Assembly (NCBI GenBank): GCA_037693485.1
Contig: CM075354.1
Span: forward strand, 142,437,001 to 142,501,000
Length of the DNA: 64,000 nt
Origin: Kitagawia praeruptora
Taxonomy: Eukaryota > Streptophyta > Magnoliopsida > Apiales > Apiaceae
Reading direction: 5' to 3'
In this document: piece after piece, positions 20,556 through 29,824 of the stretch
How the letters are laid out: the number at the start of each line of letters is the position of its first letter
Position numbering within the stretch: the first letter of the stretch is position 1
The notes under the pieces: model-generated
The model's database searches: none
What the model was told of the DNA's origin: nothing
What the model saw: only the letters and a program-made list of their open reading frames with translations
Translations under genes and position numbers: made by a program

Positions 20556-22247
20556 TTAAGTCAGGAGTATGACTTTTTGTCCATTTCCTTGCTGATGGTA
20601 AGTCATTTCTTGAACTGGATGCTCCCCTGGATTGGTGTTTTCTTCAAAAGAACTAGAGTTGCTAGAAGCTCCCCCTGAGATAGTGCTGTCTTCTTCTGAT
20701 GTACTATCTTGATTGTCACTTGAGTCTGTTTCCGATGAATCTCTACTTGATGTTTGAGTTGAATCATCACTAGTGATGTCTCGCTCTTGCTCCCCCTCAA
20801 CATTTGCATTATTTGAGTCATCATCAGTAACAGGTGTTTGATCAGGAATTGATCGATCGTCAGGATCTGACAGAATATCAGTATCTGCCGTGACTTCATC
20901 AGGATTGTTGGTAGCTTCATTTGCAAATGTCAAACTGTCATGAGAGTCTTCTTGTATTCCTGTTAACTTTCTATCATCAAAAGATACATTAATAGACTCC
21001 ATGACTGTCTTTGTTCTTAGATTATAGACTTTAAAGGCTCTTGTTGTTGGATAGCCAATAAAGATGGCCTCATCAGCTTTTGTCTCAAATTTTCCTAGCT
21101 GTTCTGGATGAGGTCTTAGAACAAAGTACTTGCAGCCAAACACATGTAGATGCTTCAAACTTGGCTTCTTTTCCTTAATCATCTGATAAGGAGTTACACC
21201 ATGTCTGTTGATTAGTGTAATATTTTGAGTGTAACAAGCTGTGTTGACTGCTTCTGCCCAGAAATATGTAGGTAGTTTAGCTTCTTCCAACATAGTTCTA
21301 CCAGCTTCAATAAGAGTTCTGTTCTTTCTTTCAACTACTCCATTTTGCTGAGGAGTGCCAGGAGCAGAGAATTGTTGAACTATTCCTTTGTATTTGCAGA
21401 ACTCTTCCATTGCTGAATTCTTGAATTCAGTCCCATTATCACTTCTCAGAATCTTGACTTTGTATTCCGTACCAGTTTCAATAAGTCTAACATGGTCCAG
21501 CAGTATTTTAGCAGTTTCATCTTTTCTGTGAAGAAAATAAACCCAGGTAAATCTAGTATATTCATCAACAATGACTAGAGTATACCTTTTCTTACTGATG
21601 GACATAATATTCACTGGTCCAAACAAGTCGAGGTGTAGCATGTGATATGGTTCATCAATTGAGGATTCAGATTTGCTCTTGAATGATGTCCTTCTCTGTT
21701 TAGCCTTCTGACAAGCATCACAGAGTCCATCAGGAGTATATAGAGCCTTTGGTAATCCTCTTACCAAGTCTTTCTTAACCAACTCATTTATATTGTTGAA
21801 GTTGAGATGAGAAAGCTTCTTATGCCAATTCCAACTTTCATCTACAGATGCTTTACTGATGAGGCATGTAGTTGGATTTTCAGTATTAGTGTGAATGTTG
21901 GCTTCATAAATGTTACCATGTCTTTGACCTGTTAATGCAATCTTTCCTGTAGATTTGCTGATTACTTCAAAATGAGTATCATTAAAGTTGACACGATAAC
22001 CTCTGTTTGTGATCTGACTAACACTTAACAGATTGTGCTTTAGTCCTTTCACCAGAGCTACTTTCTTAATGATGACATTTCCAATTACAATGCTGCCATA
22101 TCCCAAAGTTTGTCCAATGTTGCCATCCCCATAAGACACAGTTGGGCCAGCCTTTTCCTCAAATTCTGATAGCAAGGTTTTGTCTCTAGTCATGTGCACA
22201 GAACATCCACTATCCATGACTAACACATTTTTCTTTTTACCCTGCAA
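20556..22247 (-). CDS. Copia-2 Pol, protease and integrase (ends at a frameshift)
   Basis: Starts with the aspartic protease (VLVMDSGCSVHMTRD), then the GAG-pre-integrase zinc region (WHKKLSHLNFNNINEL, CDACQKAKQRR) and the integrase core with D (HLDLFGPV), D (SDNGTEF) and E (NGVVERKNRT) all present. The tail is acidic and serine-rich. Near 20630 the ORF leaves the expected pol frame beside a GGGG run and reads a short false tail to 20556, while the other frame carries the conserved linker into RT. Relative to gag it is in a different frame, with 17 nt between gag stop and this ATG. An acceptor-like TTCTGATTGCAG lies just before it. Confidence 0.9.
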   Translation of the reverse strand: MQGKKKNVLVMDSGCSVHMTRDKTLLSEFEEKAGPTVSYGDGNIGQTLGYGSIVIGNVIIKKVALVKGLKHNLLSVSQITNRGYRVNFNDTHFEVISKSTGKIALTGQRHGNIYEANIHTNTENPTTCLISKASVDESWNWHKKLSHLNFNNINELVKKDLVRGLPKALYTPDGLCDACQKAKQRRTSFKSKSESSIDEPYHMLHLDLFGPVNIMSISKKRYTLVIVDEYTRFTWVYFLHRKDETAKILLDHVRLIETGTEYKVKILRSDNGTEFKNSAMEEFCKYKGIVQQFSAPGTPQQNGVVERKNRTLIEAGRTMLEEAKLPTYFWAEAVNTACYTQNITLINRHGVTPYQMIKEKKPSLKHLHVFGCKYFVLRPHPEQLGKFETKADEAIFIGYPTTRAFKVYNLRTKTVMESINVSFDDRKLTGIQEDSHDSLTFANEATNNPDEVTADTDILSDPDDRSIPDQTPVTDDDSNNANVEGEQERDITSDDSTQTSSRDSSETDSSDNQDSTSEEDSTISGGASSNSSSFEENTNPGEHPVQEMTYHQQGNGQKVILLT

Positions 22248-22264
22248 TCAGAATCACAAAGAAC

Positions 22265-24580
22265 TCAGTTAGAATTTTTAAGAACCCACACTTGTTGGGT
22301 TCTCTTTTCATGCAATTCAACATCTTTATCAGTAGAAGATTTTCTTGTAAAGACATTTTTATCAGAATTAACTCCATCAGAATTAGTCTTTATCTTGACA
22401 GATGCATGATTAGAATTCAAGTTCTTTGTTTTTTCAAAATTTGCACTTTTATTGAACTTTGGCAAAGGCTCATAATAATTATAGTACAAATTATGGTATT
22501 CTTCACATGTATAGATAGAATGCCATTTACTGCCACAATGGAAACAAGGATTCTGTGGTTTATAGAATACTGATTTATTCCTAATGTCAGACTTAGGAAC
22601 TACAGTTGGCTTCTTTTTACTCCTCCTGCAATCAATAGCAAGATGATTAGAATTACCACAGTTAAAACATACTTTTCTTGGTGCATTCGGAATATACTTA
22701 TAATTATTCTCCTTGTTTATTCCAACTTTACCATTCCTGTTCCTTTTGACAGTTGGAACTCTCTTCCTATCTGTTACCTCACAAATTCTGTCCCTTAATT
22801 GCTTCTTGGACAAAAGACCTACATTTTTGTTTTTGACAGTTCTAGACTCAGAATGATGTGTAGAAGTAGATCCCTCTTCTGAAGTAGATTTGGGAATTTC
22901 TGGATACACATAATTAACTGGCTTTAGTTTGGTTTTGGTACTGTCTGTAACATATCTGTAGGTTTTTGGATTTGTTGAGTTATTAACTATAACTCTTCCA
23001 GGGTTAGATGAAACAACCTTTCCTTTGTCCTTTTTCTCATTTTCTGGTTTATACCCTAGACACTCTTTCCAGTTTTTATCAGAAATGATTTCATGAGTTT
23101 TTGTACCAGAATGTGTCCAGGTTCTGAGTTTTTCATTAGCATCTTTAAGTTGCCTTTCAAGTTCATTACATTTAAACTCAATTTCAAGTTTCATGTGTTT
23201 AGCATTATCACATTCTGCTTGAACTTCATGCAAGAAAATTAACTCAGCTTCTAAATGATCATTTCTCTTAACAACCTCTGCCATTTCAGATTTTATTCTT
23301 GTATTTTCAAGAGATTGACTCCTAAAACTAATATGCATAGATTTTAAGAAAGATCTTAGCTCAGAAACATTATTAGTATCAAAATCAAATGAAACTTCAG
23401 ATACCTTGGTTTCACCAGCAGAAGTCTCATCAGTTTTAGCCATCAAAGCATAATTCACTTTCTCCTCTTCAGAGTCAGATGATGAGTCCATCCAATCCTT
23501 GCTTGAAGAAATGAGAGCTTTGGTTTTGGTCTTCTTGCACTCAGTTGCAAAATGACCCATCCCATCACAGTTATAGCATCTGATTTTTGACTTGTCAAAC
23601 TTGCTGCTTTTGCCTTCTTTCTTCTTGTACCTGTCTTTGTCAGCATTGAAGGTTTTCTTCTGGAATTTCCCTTGCTTCCTAGCCTTTCTGAACTTCATCT
23701 TTTTGAAGCCCTTGACTATCATAGCAACCATTTCCATCATATCAGAATCAGTAGAGTCATCATCAGTATCAGTATCAGACTCAGTATCAGTATCAGATGA
23801 TGAGTCATCAGGAATTGACTCTTCCACTCTACTCTTTCGGTTATAAATCTCCTCAGCTTTTCCCTTTGATTTTGATTCAACATTCAAAGCAACAGGTTTT
23901 GCTTTGACATTTTTCTTGTTCTTCCTCTTTTGAACCTCAAGATCATGAGTTCTTAGCATCCCATAGACTTCATCAAGAGACAACATCTTCAAATCATATT
24001 GATGCCTTATGATTGAAGCTTGAGTATCCCACTCTTCAGTTAAAGCTCTGAGAAACTTGGTATTCGAATCCTCTGGATCATATTCTTTGCCAACCAGTGA
24101 TAGATTGTTCAGTAAAGTCAAGAATCTATCGTACATATCAGTAAGGCTTTCATCAGATTTAGCATCGAATTGCTCATACTCCTGAATTAACAGAGCCCTT
24201 CTGTTTCTTTTGATAGATTCAGTACCTTGACATTGAGTTTCCAAAGTATCCCAAATTTCCTTCGCAGTCTTGCATGCTATTACCCTGTTAGACATGACAT
24301 TATCAAGACTGTTATGCAAAATATTCTTTACCTTTGCATCTTTGAGTACTTGAACCTTTTCTTCTGTCGTCCATTCATTCTTTGCCTTAATGACATAGTG
24401 TTCAGCAACAGTCTCTGTTCTTGCAACTAGTTTTGTTGGAAGAAATGGTCCATCATTGATCCTGTCAAGATAGTCAGGATCAGTTGCTTCTAGATACATC
24501 AACATTTTCACTTTCCAGGTTGGATACTCGGTCCTCTTGAGAATTGGAATTTTAATGCTTTCATACTTGCTTGTCGACAT
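22265..24580 (-). CDS. Copia-2 Gag (771 codons, three zinc knuckles)
   Basis: The ATG lies 36 nt inside the primer-binding site. The N-terminal roughly 230 residues are UBN2-type copia Gag (YPTWKVKMLMYLEATDPDYL, VSNRVIACKTAKEIWDTL-like). Three C-x2-C-x4-H-x4-C knuckles follow: near residue 334 (CYNCDGMGHFATEC), 636 (CFNCGNSNHLAIDC) and 677 (CFHCGSKWHSIYTC). Acidic serine/aspartate repeats lie near residue 250-280 and a predicted coiled coil at about 390-480. Gag assembles the particle and binds genomic RNA. Its length and three knuckles exceed the usual copia Gag. No break seen. Confidence 0.93.
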   Translation of the reverse strand: MSTSKYESIKIPILKRTEYPTWKVKMLMYLEATDPDYLDRINDGPFLPTKLVARTETVAEHYVIKAKNEWTTEEKVQVLKDAKVKNILHNSLDNVMSNRVIACKTAKEIWDTLETQCQGTESIKRNRRALLIQEYEQFDAKSDESLTDMYDRFLTLLNNLSLVGKEYDPEDSNTKFLRALTEEWDTQASIIRHQYDLKMLSLDEVYGMLRTHDLEVQKRKNKKNVKAKPVALNVESKSKGKAEEIYNRKSRVEESIPDDSSSDTDTESDTDTDDDSTDSDMMEMVAMIVKGFKKMKFRKARKQGKFQKKTFNADKDRYKKKEGKSSKFDKSKIRCYNCDGMGHFATECKKTKTKALISSSKDWMDSSSDSEEEKVNYALMAKTDETSAGETKVSEVSFDFDTNNVSELRSFLKSMHISFRSQSLENTRIKSEMAEVVKRNDHLEAELIFLHEVQAECDNAKHMKLEIEFKCNELERQLKDANEKLRTWTHSGTKTHEIISDKNWKECLGYKPENEKKDKGKVVSSNPGRVIVNNSTNPKTYRYVTDSTKTKLKPVNYVYPEIPKSTSEEGSTSTHHSESRTVKNKNVGLLSKKQLRDRICEVTDRKRVPTVKRNRNGKVGINKENNYKYIPNAPRKVCFNCGNSNHLAIDCRRSKKKPTVVPKSDIRNKSVFYKPQNPCFHCGSKWHSIYTCEEYHNLYYNYYEPLPKFNKSANFEKTKNLNSNHASVKIKTNSDGVNSDKNVFTRKSSTDKDVELHEKRTQQVWVLKNSN

Positions 24581-24615
24581 CTTAAGATCGTTACTGATTA
24601 AAATTAATCAGTTTA

Positions 24616-24627
24616 GCTCTGATACCA
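24616..24627 (-). other. Copia-2 primer-binding site (initiator tRNA-Met type)
   Basis: TGGTATCAGAGC on the minus strand, two bases inside the 5' LTR. Confidence 0.93.
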
Positions 24628-24629
24628 AT

Positions 24630-25126
24630 TGTTGCCCAGTAAATAACAATTGTAGAAGGGGGTTGAATACAATTGTATAATATTTTCGACTTAAAACAAA
24701 TAACACAAGTATGAATCAATAACAGCTTTATTAACTCTGATATAAAACTGTTACAAAACTCTCTTAAGAAATTCTTATGTTCTTAAGAGCTGCTAGGTTA
24801 CAATATAACTCGTGTAAGTGATTACAAAATGTAAAACCTAAACTGTGTTTATATAATGTACACAGTTGCACTATCAATTACAAGATATTCTAAATCAATT
24901 ACATATATCTCTGAATGCATATCTTGTATGATAGCTGCCTTCCTACAAATTAGGAACCGACATATCATTCTTCCTTGATCTCTGGTCTGATGAGAATCTT
25001 CATCAAATACTGACCAGCTTCTAATCCTGATAGTCCAATACTGACGGTGCATTTCTGATGACGTCAGCATCAGTATCTGATCAGTAATGCCCAGATCCTG
25101 ATCATCTCTTGAATCAATATCTAACA
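24630..25126 (-). repeat. Copia-2 5' LTR
   Basis: 497 bp, TGTTGCCC...ATCTAACA on plus, ending at the AGTTC duplication. It keeps the full hairpin (24646-24676: arms ACAATTGTA and TACAATTGT, loop GAAGGGGGTTGAA). The ORFs readable in it are not genes. Confidence 0.93.
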
Positions 25127-25671
25127 AGTTCCATGCCCTAGCATACATGTTCATGGTAGAAGCAGGAAAAGTAGCCTTCTCCGTCGAGCCTACCTTCAAC
25201 TTCCATGCTGTCCCTGGAACACAAAGCCGTGCCACAATAGCATCCAAATCAACCTCAGACCTGGACTTAAAAGTTTAATCCTCTGCCCCGCAGGCCTATC
25301 CGGCAAACCAAGAATCTGGTGAATAGCACGTGGCGTATAATCAACAGCAAATCCTCGAACCGTGGAATACCCATCCTTTGTCTCCATTGCATTAGCATAA
25401 AATTCCCGGACAATGCTTAACGGGATAGTAGATGCAATCTCACAAAAACCCTGCCAACCCCTATCCTGTATCATCCCCAAGATCTCACCATCTCCAGCAG
25501 TGACCAACCAACCCTATCCTTTGTTACAGGCTTAGTCATCAACTTGCCATATTCAGCCTGAGCCTCCGCCGACCAAAATTTATTCACATCCTCACCCGAA
25601 CTCGAATCGGAATCCGACGACTGCTAGGCACTAGAACTACTACCCACCACACGAGGTCTCTTTGGAGCCAT
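25127..25671 (-). pseudogene. Gypsy-1 env-position ORF, N-terminal half (broken)
   Basis: ATG at 25671 (MAPKRPRVVGSSSSA), the usual start of PF20167-type plant transposon ORFs, followed by a premature TAG. A frameshift near 25500 precedes the conserved RGWQGFCEIASTIPLSIVREFY, and another near 25265 precedes VDLDAIVARLCVPGTAW. It then meets the copia-2 target duplication and continues at 12063. At least two frameshifts and one stop make it a pseudogene before or apart from the copia-2 insertion. Confidence 0.82.
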
Positions 25672-26278
25672 TAGTAAGCAAAATCAACACAAACCAACAC
25701 AAAAAATCTGCCAAATATACCACACCACAAAAACCCCAAAATTTCAAGTACCACAATTCGAAAGAACCAATTATGAGAAAAAGAGATTACCAAATCGAAT
25801 ATTAGAGGTAGCACTTGCCCCACCAACTCCTCAAACTCGAATTATCAGATTCTTGGAAGCTTCAATGAATGTTTATAGAGGTAGAGAGATGGGTGTATGT
25901 GTGTATGTAGTGGTATGTATATATGTATATGTGGATTAGAGATGGGGTGGGGGAATGAGATGGAGGGGTGTAGAGATTGAATTAGAGGCTGTGAAGAGGT
26001 ATTAGTAGGGTTAGGGTTCGAATTAGGGAGTACAAGAATGATATTGGGAATAAAAAAACAACAACTGTTGTTCGGGGTTTTTTTTTTCAACAAACCGCAG
26101 AGCGGCCGCGCTTCACTTCTGCACATTCCAGGCGCGCCAACGCGTCACCTACTGTTCCGAATTTTTTTTTTCAAGATAGCAAATCCTACCTACTGAATAA
26201 CTAAAAAACACGAACACCATGGGTTGCCTCCCAAGAAGCGCTTGTTTTACGTCAGTAGCTTGACGTACTTTCGAGACT
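25672..26278 (-). promoter_or_regulatory. Gypsy-1 pol/ORF spacer with TATA-like box
   Basis: Between the pol end and the env-position ORF. On the minus strand CTCTATAAAC (25871-25880) lies about 200 bp before the ORF start, after a pyrimidine- and CA-rich stretch, and could be an internal promoter. A GC-rich island (26095-26150) and GGGTTGCCTCCCA-type sequence (26220-26233, matched inversely in gypsy-2 near 31345) are also present. No gene: a 93-codon frame here is low-complexity. Confidence 0.45.
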
Positions 26279-26523
26279 TCACGTTGTTGACAAACTGGCG
26301 GCAACCTTCTCATGGTTCACCGTTCCTCCATAATAAGGCTTAAGTCGCTGTCCATTTACCTTGAAAGCATCATTAAAAGACCCCCTAAATATCTCCACCG
26401 CTCTATGTGGAAACACCTCCTTGACTGTAAAAGGACCCGACCACTTCGACTTGAGCTTACCTGGAAAAAGTTTGAGGCGAGAATTGTAAAGCAACACCTT
26501 TTGGCCCGGCACAAAGGACTTGT
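26279..26523 (-). pseudogene. Gypsy-1 integrase C-terminal segment
   Basis: GQKVLLYNSRLKLFPGKL and SKWSGPFTVKEVFPHRAVEI form the GPY/F-type integrase tail. It is the direct continuation of the frame ending KRWHDRKLVH at 27902 once the solo LTR is removed. The stop is at 26279. Confidence 0.85.
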
Positions 26524-27901
26524 TGTTTGCACTAAATCACACAAGCGTACGTGGTCACAAGTAATACAGATAGAAGTCAAGTTCGTTCCCACAGAGATCT
26601 GGTTATGGTTTTAATTCAGTAGATGTACCTATGCAACAATGTATGATTATTATTCACTGCTAAGACAATTAACAAATTTAGGTTTAATAAACTAAATTAA
26701 CTAAGAAGTAAATTAACAAACTAAGAATTAACTAACTAACAAGAATTTAAATCAAATTACTTCTGCAAGAGAAAACATGGAATCCTAACTTCATTAAATA
26801 CTTTGCTTAGATCTGACGCCTTTAATCACTATATGCAATGATTATGATATCTGATCAGACAACACGAAACAAGTACACGCTACCTCTCAGTATACGGATA
26901 CCAAACTAAACATACATCCACAAAAGAGATAGAAGATGAATAGACACCAATTATGCTTAGACCCTATATCTCTATAGAATTTAAAAACATAACGGTTGAA
27001 GAACAAGTTATCCATATTGATCACATAGGGCAGCATAATATCTCTATTTACGCTACAAATCATGATGTCAAAACATCAACCTATCCTATGCGAGCATGGC
27101 AAGTTCTAAATCTCAAGATCCACTCTCGCTTCACAAAAGATTAACAAATTAGATGTTCATGACGCATCTATCAAGTAAGCATAACCATACGAGGATATCA
27201 GATATACATCACACATAGATCTTTAAAGCAATCAAGATACTAAAGCTCCATAAATAAATCCGTTAGAATCCCATGACAATTATTAGCTCATAATCGAATC
27301 GCTCGTCATCATGGGATCTGATGAAACCATGATAAAAACAAAGTATGAAAAGATACAAATTAATAAACCTAAGTAATTGATATGTAATGGTTCTCTCATT
27401 ACAATGGTAGGATGTGTTTATATAGGCTCTATAATTCTTGCCCAGCAAGAAATTGCCTTCTATTACAATTAAAATTCAATTAAGGTACTAAAAACTGCCC
27501 AAAATACAATTAGAACTTGAAAAGGGCAAAACAGTAATTTCCTGCTCCCATCAGTCTGATTGTCGAGCTGTCTGCGCCCAACACACGCAACCTGCTCGTG
27601 CAAGACATGTCCCATGTTGTAGACAATCTCCCAAGCTTCGCGTGGGCAGTAAGATCGCTGAAAACAGACTTCTAGAACTCCAGATATGGCCAAAATAGTG
27701 TAGACTGCGCAACCTTCCTGGAAAATCCGAATTTTAATCAATTAATCCTCCAAAAACGACAAAAAGCATCCACCATAATCAACATTCTTGTAACCCTGCA
27801 CATCTACACAAAACACATCAAAACTACAAGAAACTCGAGTCCAAAGCAATCAATTTAAGCCGATATGGAACGCTCCAAGTGGATATAAAATCCACTAATC
27901 A
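26524..27901 (-). repeat. Solo LTR of an Athila-like element inside gypsy-1 integrase
   Basis: 1378 bp, flanked by a 5-bp duplication CTTGT (26519-26523 and 27902-27906). On minus it begins TGATTAGTGGATTTTATATC and ends GCAAACA. It is related to, but clearly diverged from, the gypsy-1 3' LTR (8397-10047), so it came from a separate insertion that later lost its interior by LTR-LTR recombination. Confidence 0.9.
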
Positions 27902-28240
27902 CTTGTGCACCAATTTCCTATCATGCCACCTCTTAACCTTCTCCTTGTACATCTTCGCGTTCTCGTAAGCCTGCTCACGAAATTCCTCAAGCTCATACAA
28001 CTGAAGTAGACGTTTTTCACCCTCAGCCGAGATATCCAAATTTAACTTCTTCAACGTCCAATAAGCCTTGTGCTCTAGCTCGGCTGGCAAATGACAAGCC
28101 TTACCAAAAACCAACTGATAAGGAGACATCCCTAGAGGTGTCTTGTAAGCAGTTCTATACGCCCAAACCGCTTCGTGTAACTTCAATGACCAATCCTTCC
28201 TTGATGGATTTACCACTTTCTCGAGAATTCTCTTGATCTC
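27902..28240 (-). pseudogene. Gypsy-1 integrase segment after the catalytic core
   Basis: Reads DWSLKLHEAVWAYRTAY, SPYQLVFGKACHLPAELEH and EKVKRWHDRK, the stretch that follows the integrase catalytic glutamate in Athila pol. It joins upstream to 39065 when gypsy-2 is removed and downstream to 26523 when the solo LTR is removed. Confidence 0.87.
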
Positions 28241-29776
28241 TGATAAGTGGATTTTATATCCACTTAGAACATTCTAAATCGGCTTAAATTGATTGTTTTG
28301 ACCTCAAGATTGTGGTAGTTTTGATGTGTTTGTTTAATTGTGCAGGGTTGGAATAACGTTGATTAAGATCGTTGTTTCCGTTACTTTTGGAGTTGGATTC
28401 GGGCTTAATAATATAGAATGGAGTCTTGTTATGGTTCACCATGAGGATTCTAAGCATAGAGGATTGAAAACGGAAGAGAACGCAAAAAGAACGGGAGCAA
28501 ACAGAGCAAAAACGAAGGAGAAAAAGCTAAAAAACGAAGGAGAAAAAACGTGACCAGAAGGAGCCTGGGCAGACTGCGCCGTGCTTGAGCAGTCTGCGCC
28601 AGGGAGCAGATTTTGCTTGAGCAGGGTGCGCCAATTCTTGAGCAAAGTGCTCGGGGTCGTGCTGATTTTCCAGTTTTGCCCTTATTCGATCTGAAATTGT
28701 ATTTTAAGTGGTTTTTGACACAAAAATCTATTTTCTAGTTGTATTTTAGGTATTTTTCTTATTGGGCAAGAGGGAGGAAAAGCCTATATCAACATCAAAC
28801 CCTTGTAATCATAATACACACGTTACGTAATATAACCTAGTTTTTGGGAAGAGAGAAAAGGAGAAGGAATTCCTCCGAGCTAGTGACAAGCAAGGATTAT
28901 TCTTGAAACCTTTGTATTCTTCTATTGTGGGGATTTAATTCTAAACCTTATTTCTTCTTCTATATTTTTACTTGTTATTTTAGAATTATGTTTTCCATAG
29001 AACCCATGATGGCAATTAGGTCAATTATGGGCTAATTCGTTATCATGGGGTTTTAATGGATTTTGCTATGGATTCTAGTAATTGAGTGTTTTTATGCCTT
29101 GGTGTGTGATTGAATGTATTGATTGCCTAGTATGTTTATGCTTATTCGTTATAAGTGCGTCGCGAACACTTGTAATTGTTTGTTTAATCCTAGTGAATGC
29201 GAAAGTGGATCTAGGGTTTAGAACAATTCATGCTAGCATAGGTTTATGCATGTGAAGAACAAGTATTAATTTGTGATGTAATTCTAACCGTCTTGCATCG
29301 ACTATGTGGTTTAATGGGTGCTTGATCTTTAACCGGTATGTGTTCAATTGCTATAGACATATAGGGACTACACATATTTGGTGACTACTTGACTTCTATC
29401 AATTGTGGTTGATCAGTAGAATGGTATATGCACAACGAAAGTTGGTATGTATCAGTTTAGTGCAGCTAATCAGTAATCAACTCGGTCACATGCTAGGCTA
29501 AAGGGCATAAGATTCTAGATGAAGTAGTAAATGAAATTGAAATCCCATGTTTGTTTATTATAAGGTTAAAGTTAAGTTATTTCCTCGTAATTGGCTTATT
29601 TGGTAATTAAACAATAGTTAAATCAAACCAAAATTGTAATTGTCTTAGCAGTGAGTGTAAATCATAAGCTGGTGCATAAGTGAACATAACGAACAATTTG
29701 AGTCTCTGTGGGAACGAATCCTATTTACTCTATATTACTTGTTGACCACGTTCTCTTGCGTGAATAAGTGCGAACA
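28241..29776 (+). repeat. Gypsy-2 5' LTR
   Basis: 1536 bp, TGATAAGTGG...GTGCGAACA. Hairpin arms AAGTGGAT and ATCCACTT lie at 28245-28265. It contains GC-rich CAGACTGCGCC / GCAGTCTGCGCC / GCAGGGTGCGCC repeats at 28563-28660. ORFs at 28338-28645 are chance frames in this LTR, duplicated in the 3' copy. Confidence 0.93.
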
Positions 29777-29782
29777 AGTTTT

Positions 29783-29800
29783 TGGCGCCGCTGCCGGGGA
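29783..29800 (+). other. Gypsy-2 primer-binding site (Athila type)
   Basis: TGGCGCCGCTGCCGGGGA, six bases after the LTR. This matches the tRNA-complementary primer site characteristic of Athila-group elements, one base from the usual GTTGCC form. Confidence 0.85.
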
Positions 29801-29824
29801 CTCGGTTCATTGTTTGTTTAGTTT

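Larger units (their letters stand above)
12064..25126 (-). mobile_element. Copia-2: nearly complete 13-kb Ty1/copia (Sirevirus-like) retrotransposon
   Basis: Bounded by LTRs (12064-12537 and 24630-25126) and a perfect 5-bp target duplication AGTTC (12059-12063 and 25127-25131). Minus-strand order: 5' LTR, tRNA-Met primer site, gag, protease-integrase, RT-RNase H, an extra long ORF3 and the polypurine tract. On the opposite strand a small gene-like unit lies between pol and ORF3. The LTRs differ by two substitutions and one 23-bp deletion, so insertion is recent. Defects are few: a pol frameshift near 20630 and one in-frame TGA in ORF3. ORF3 in the env position and the length suggest a Sirevirus-type element (inferred). 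Confidence 0.93.

Noticed and set aside
25845..26126. 93-codon minus ORF upstream of the env-position ORF
   Set aside because: Repetitive HIH/PLH-rich translation of a CA- and T-rich leader.
28338..28645. Two small ORFs repeated at 37628-37935
   Set aside because: They are chance frames in the two LTR copies of gypsy-2; repetition reflects the LTR, not selection.
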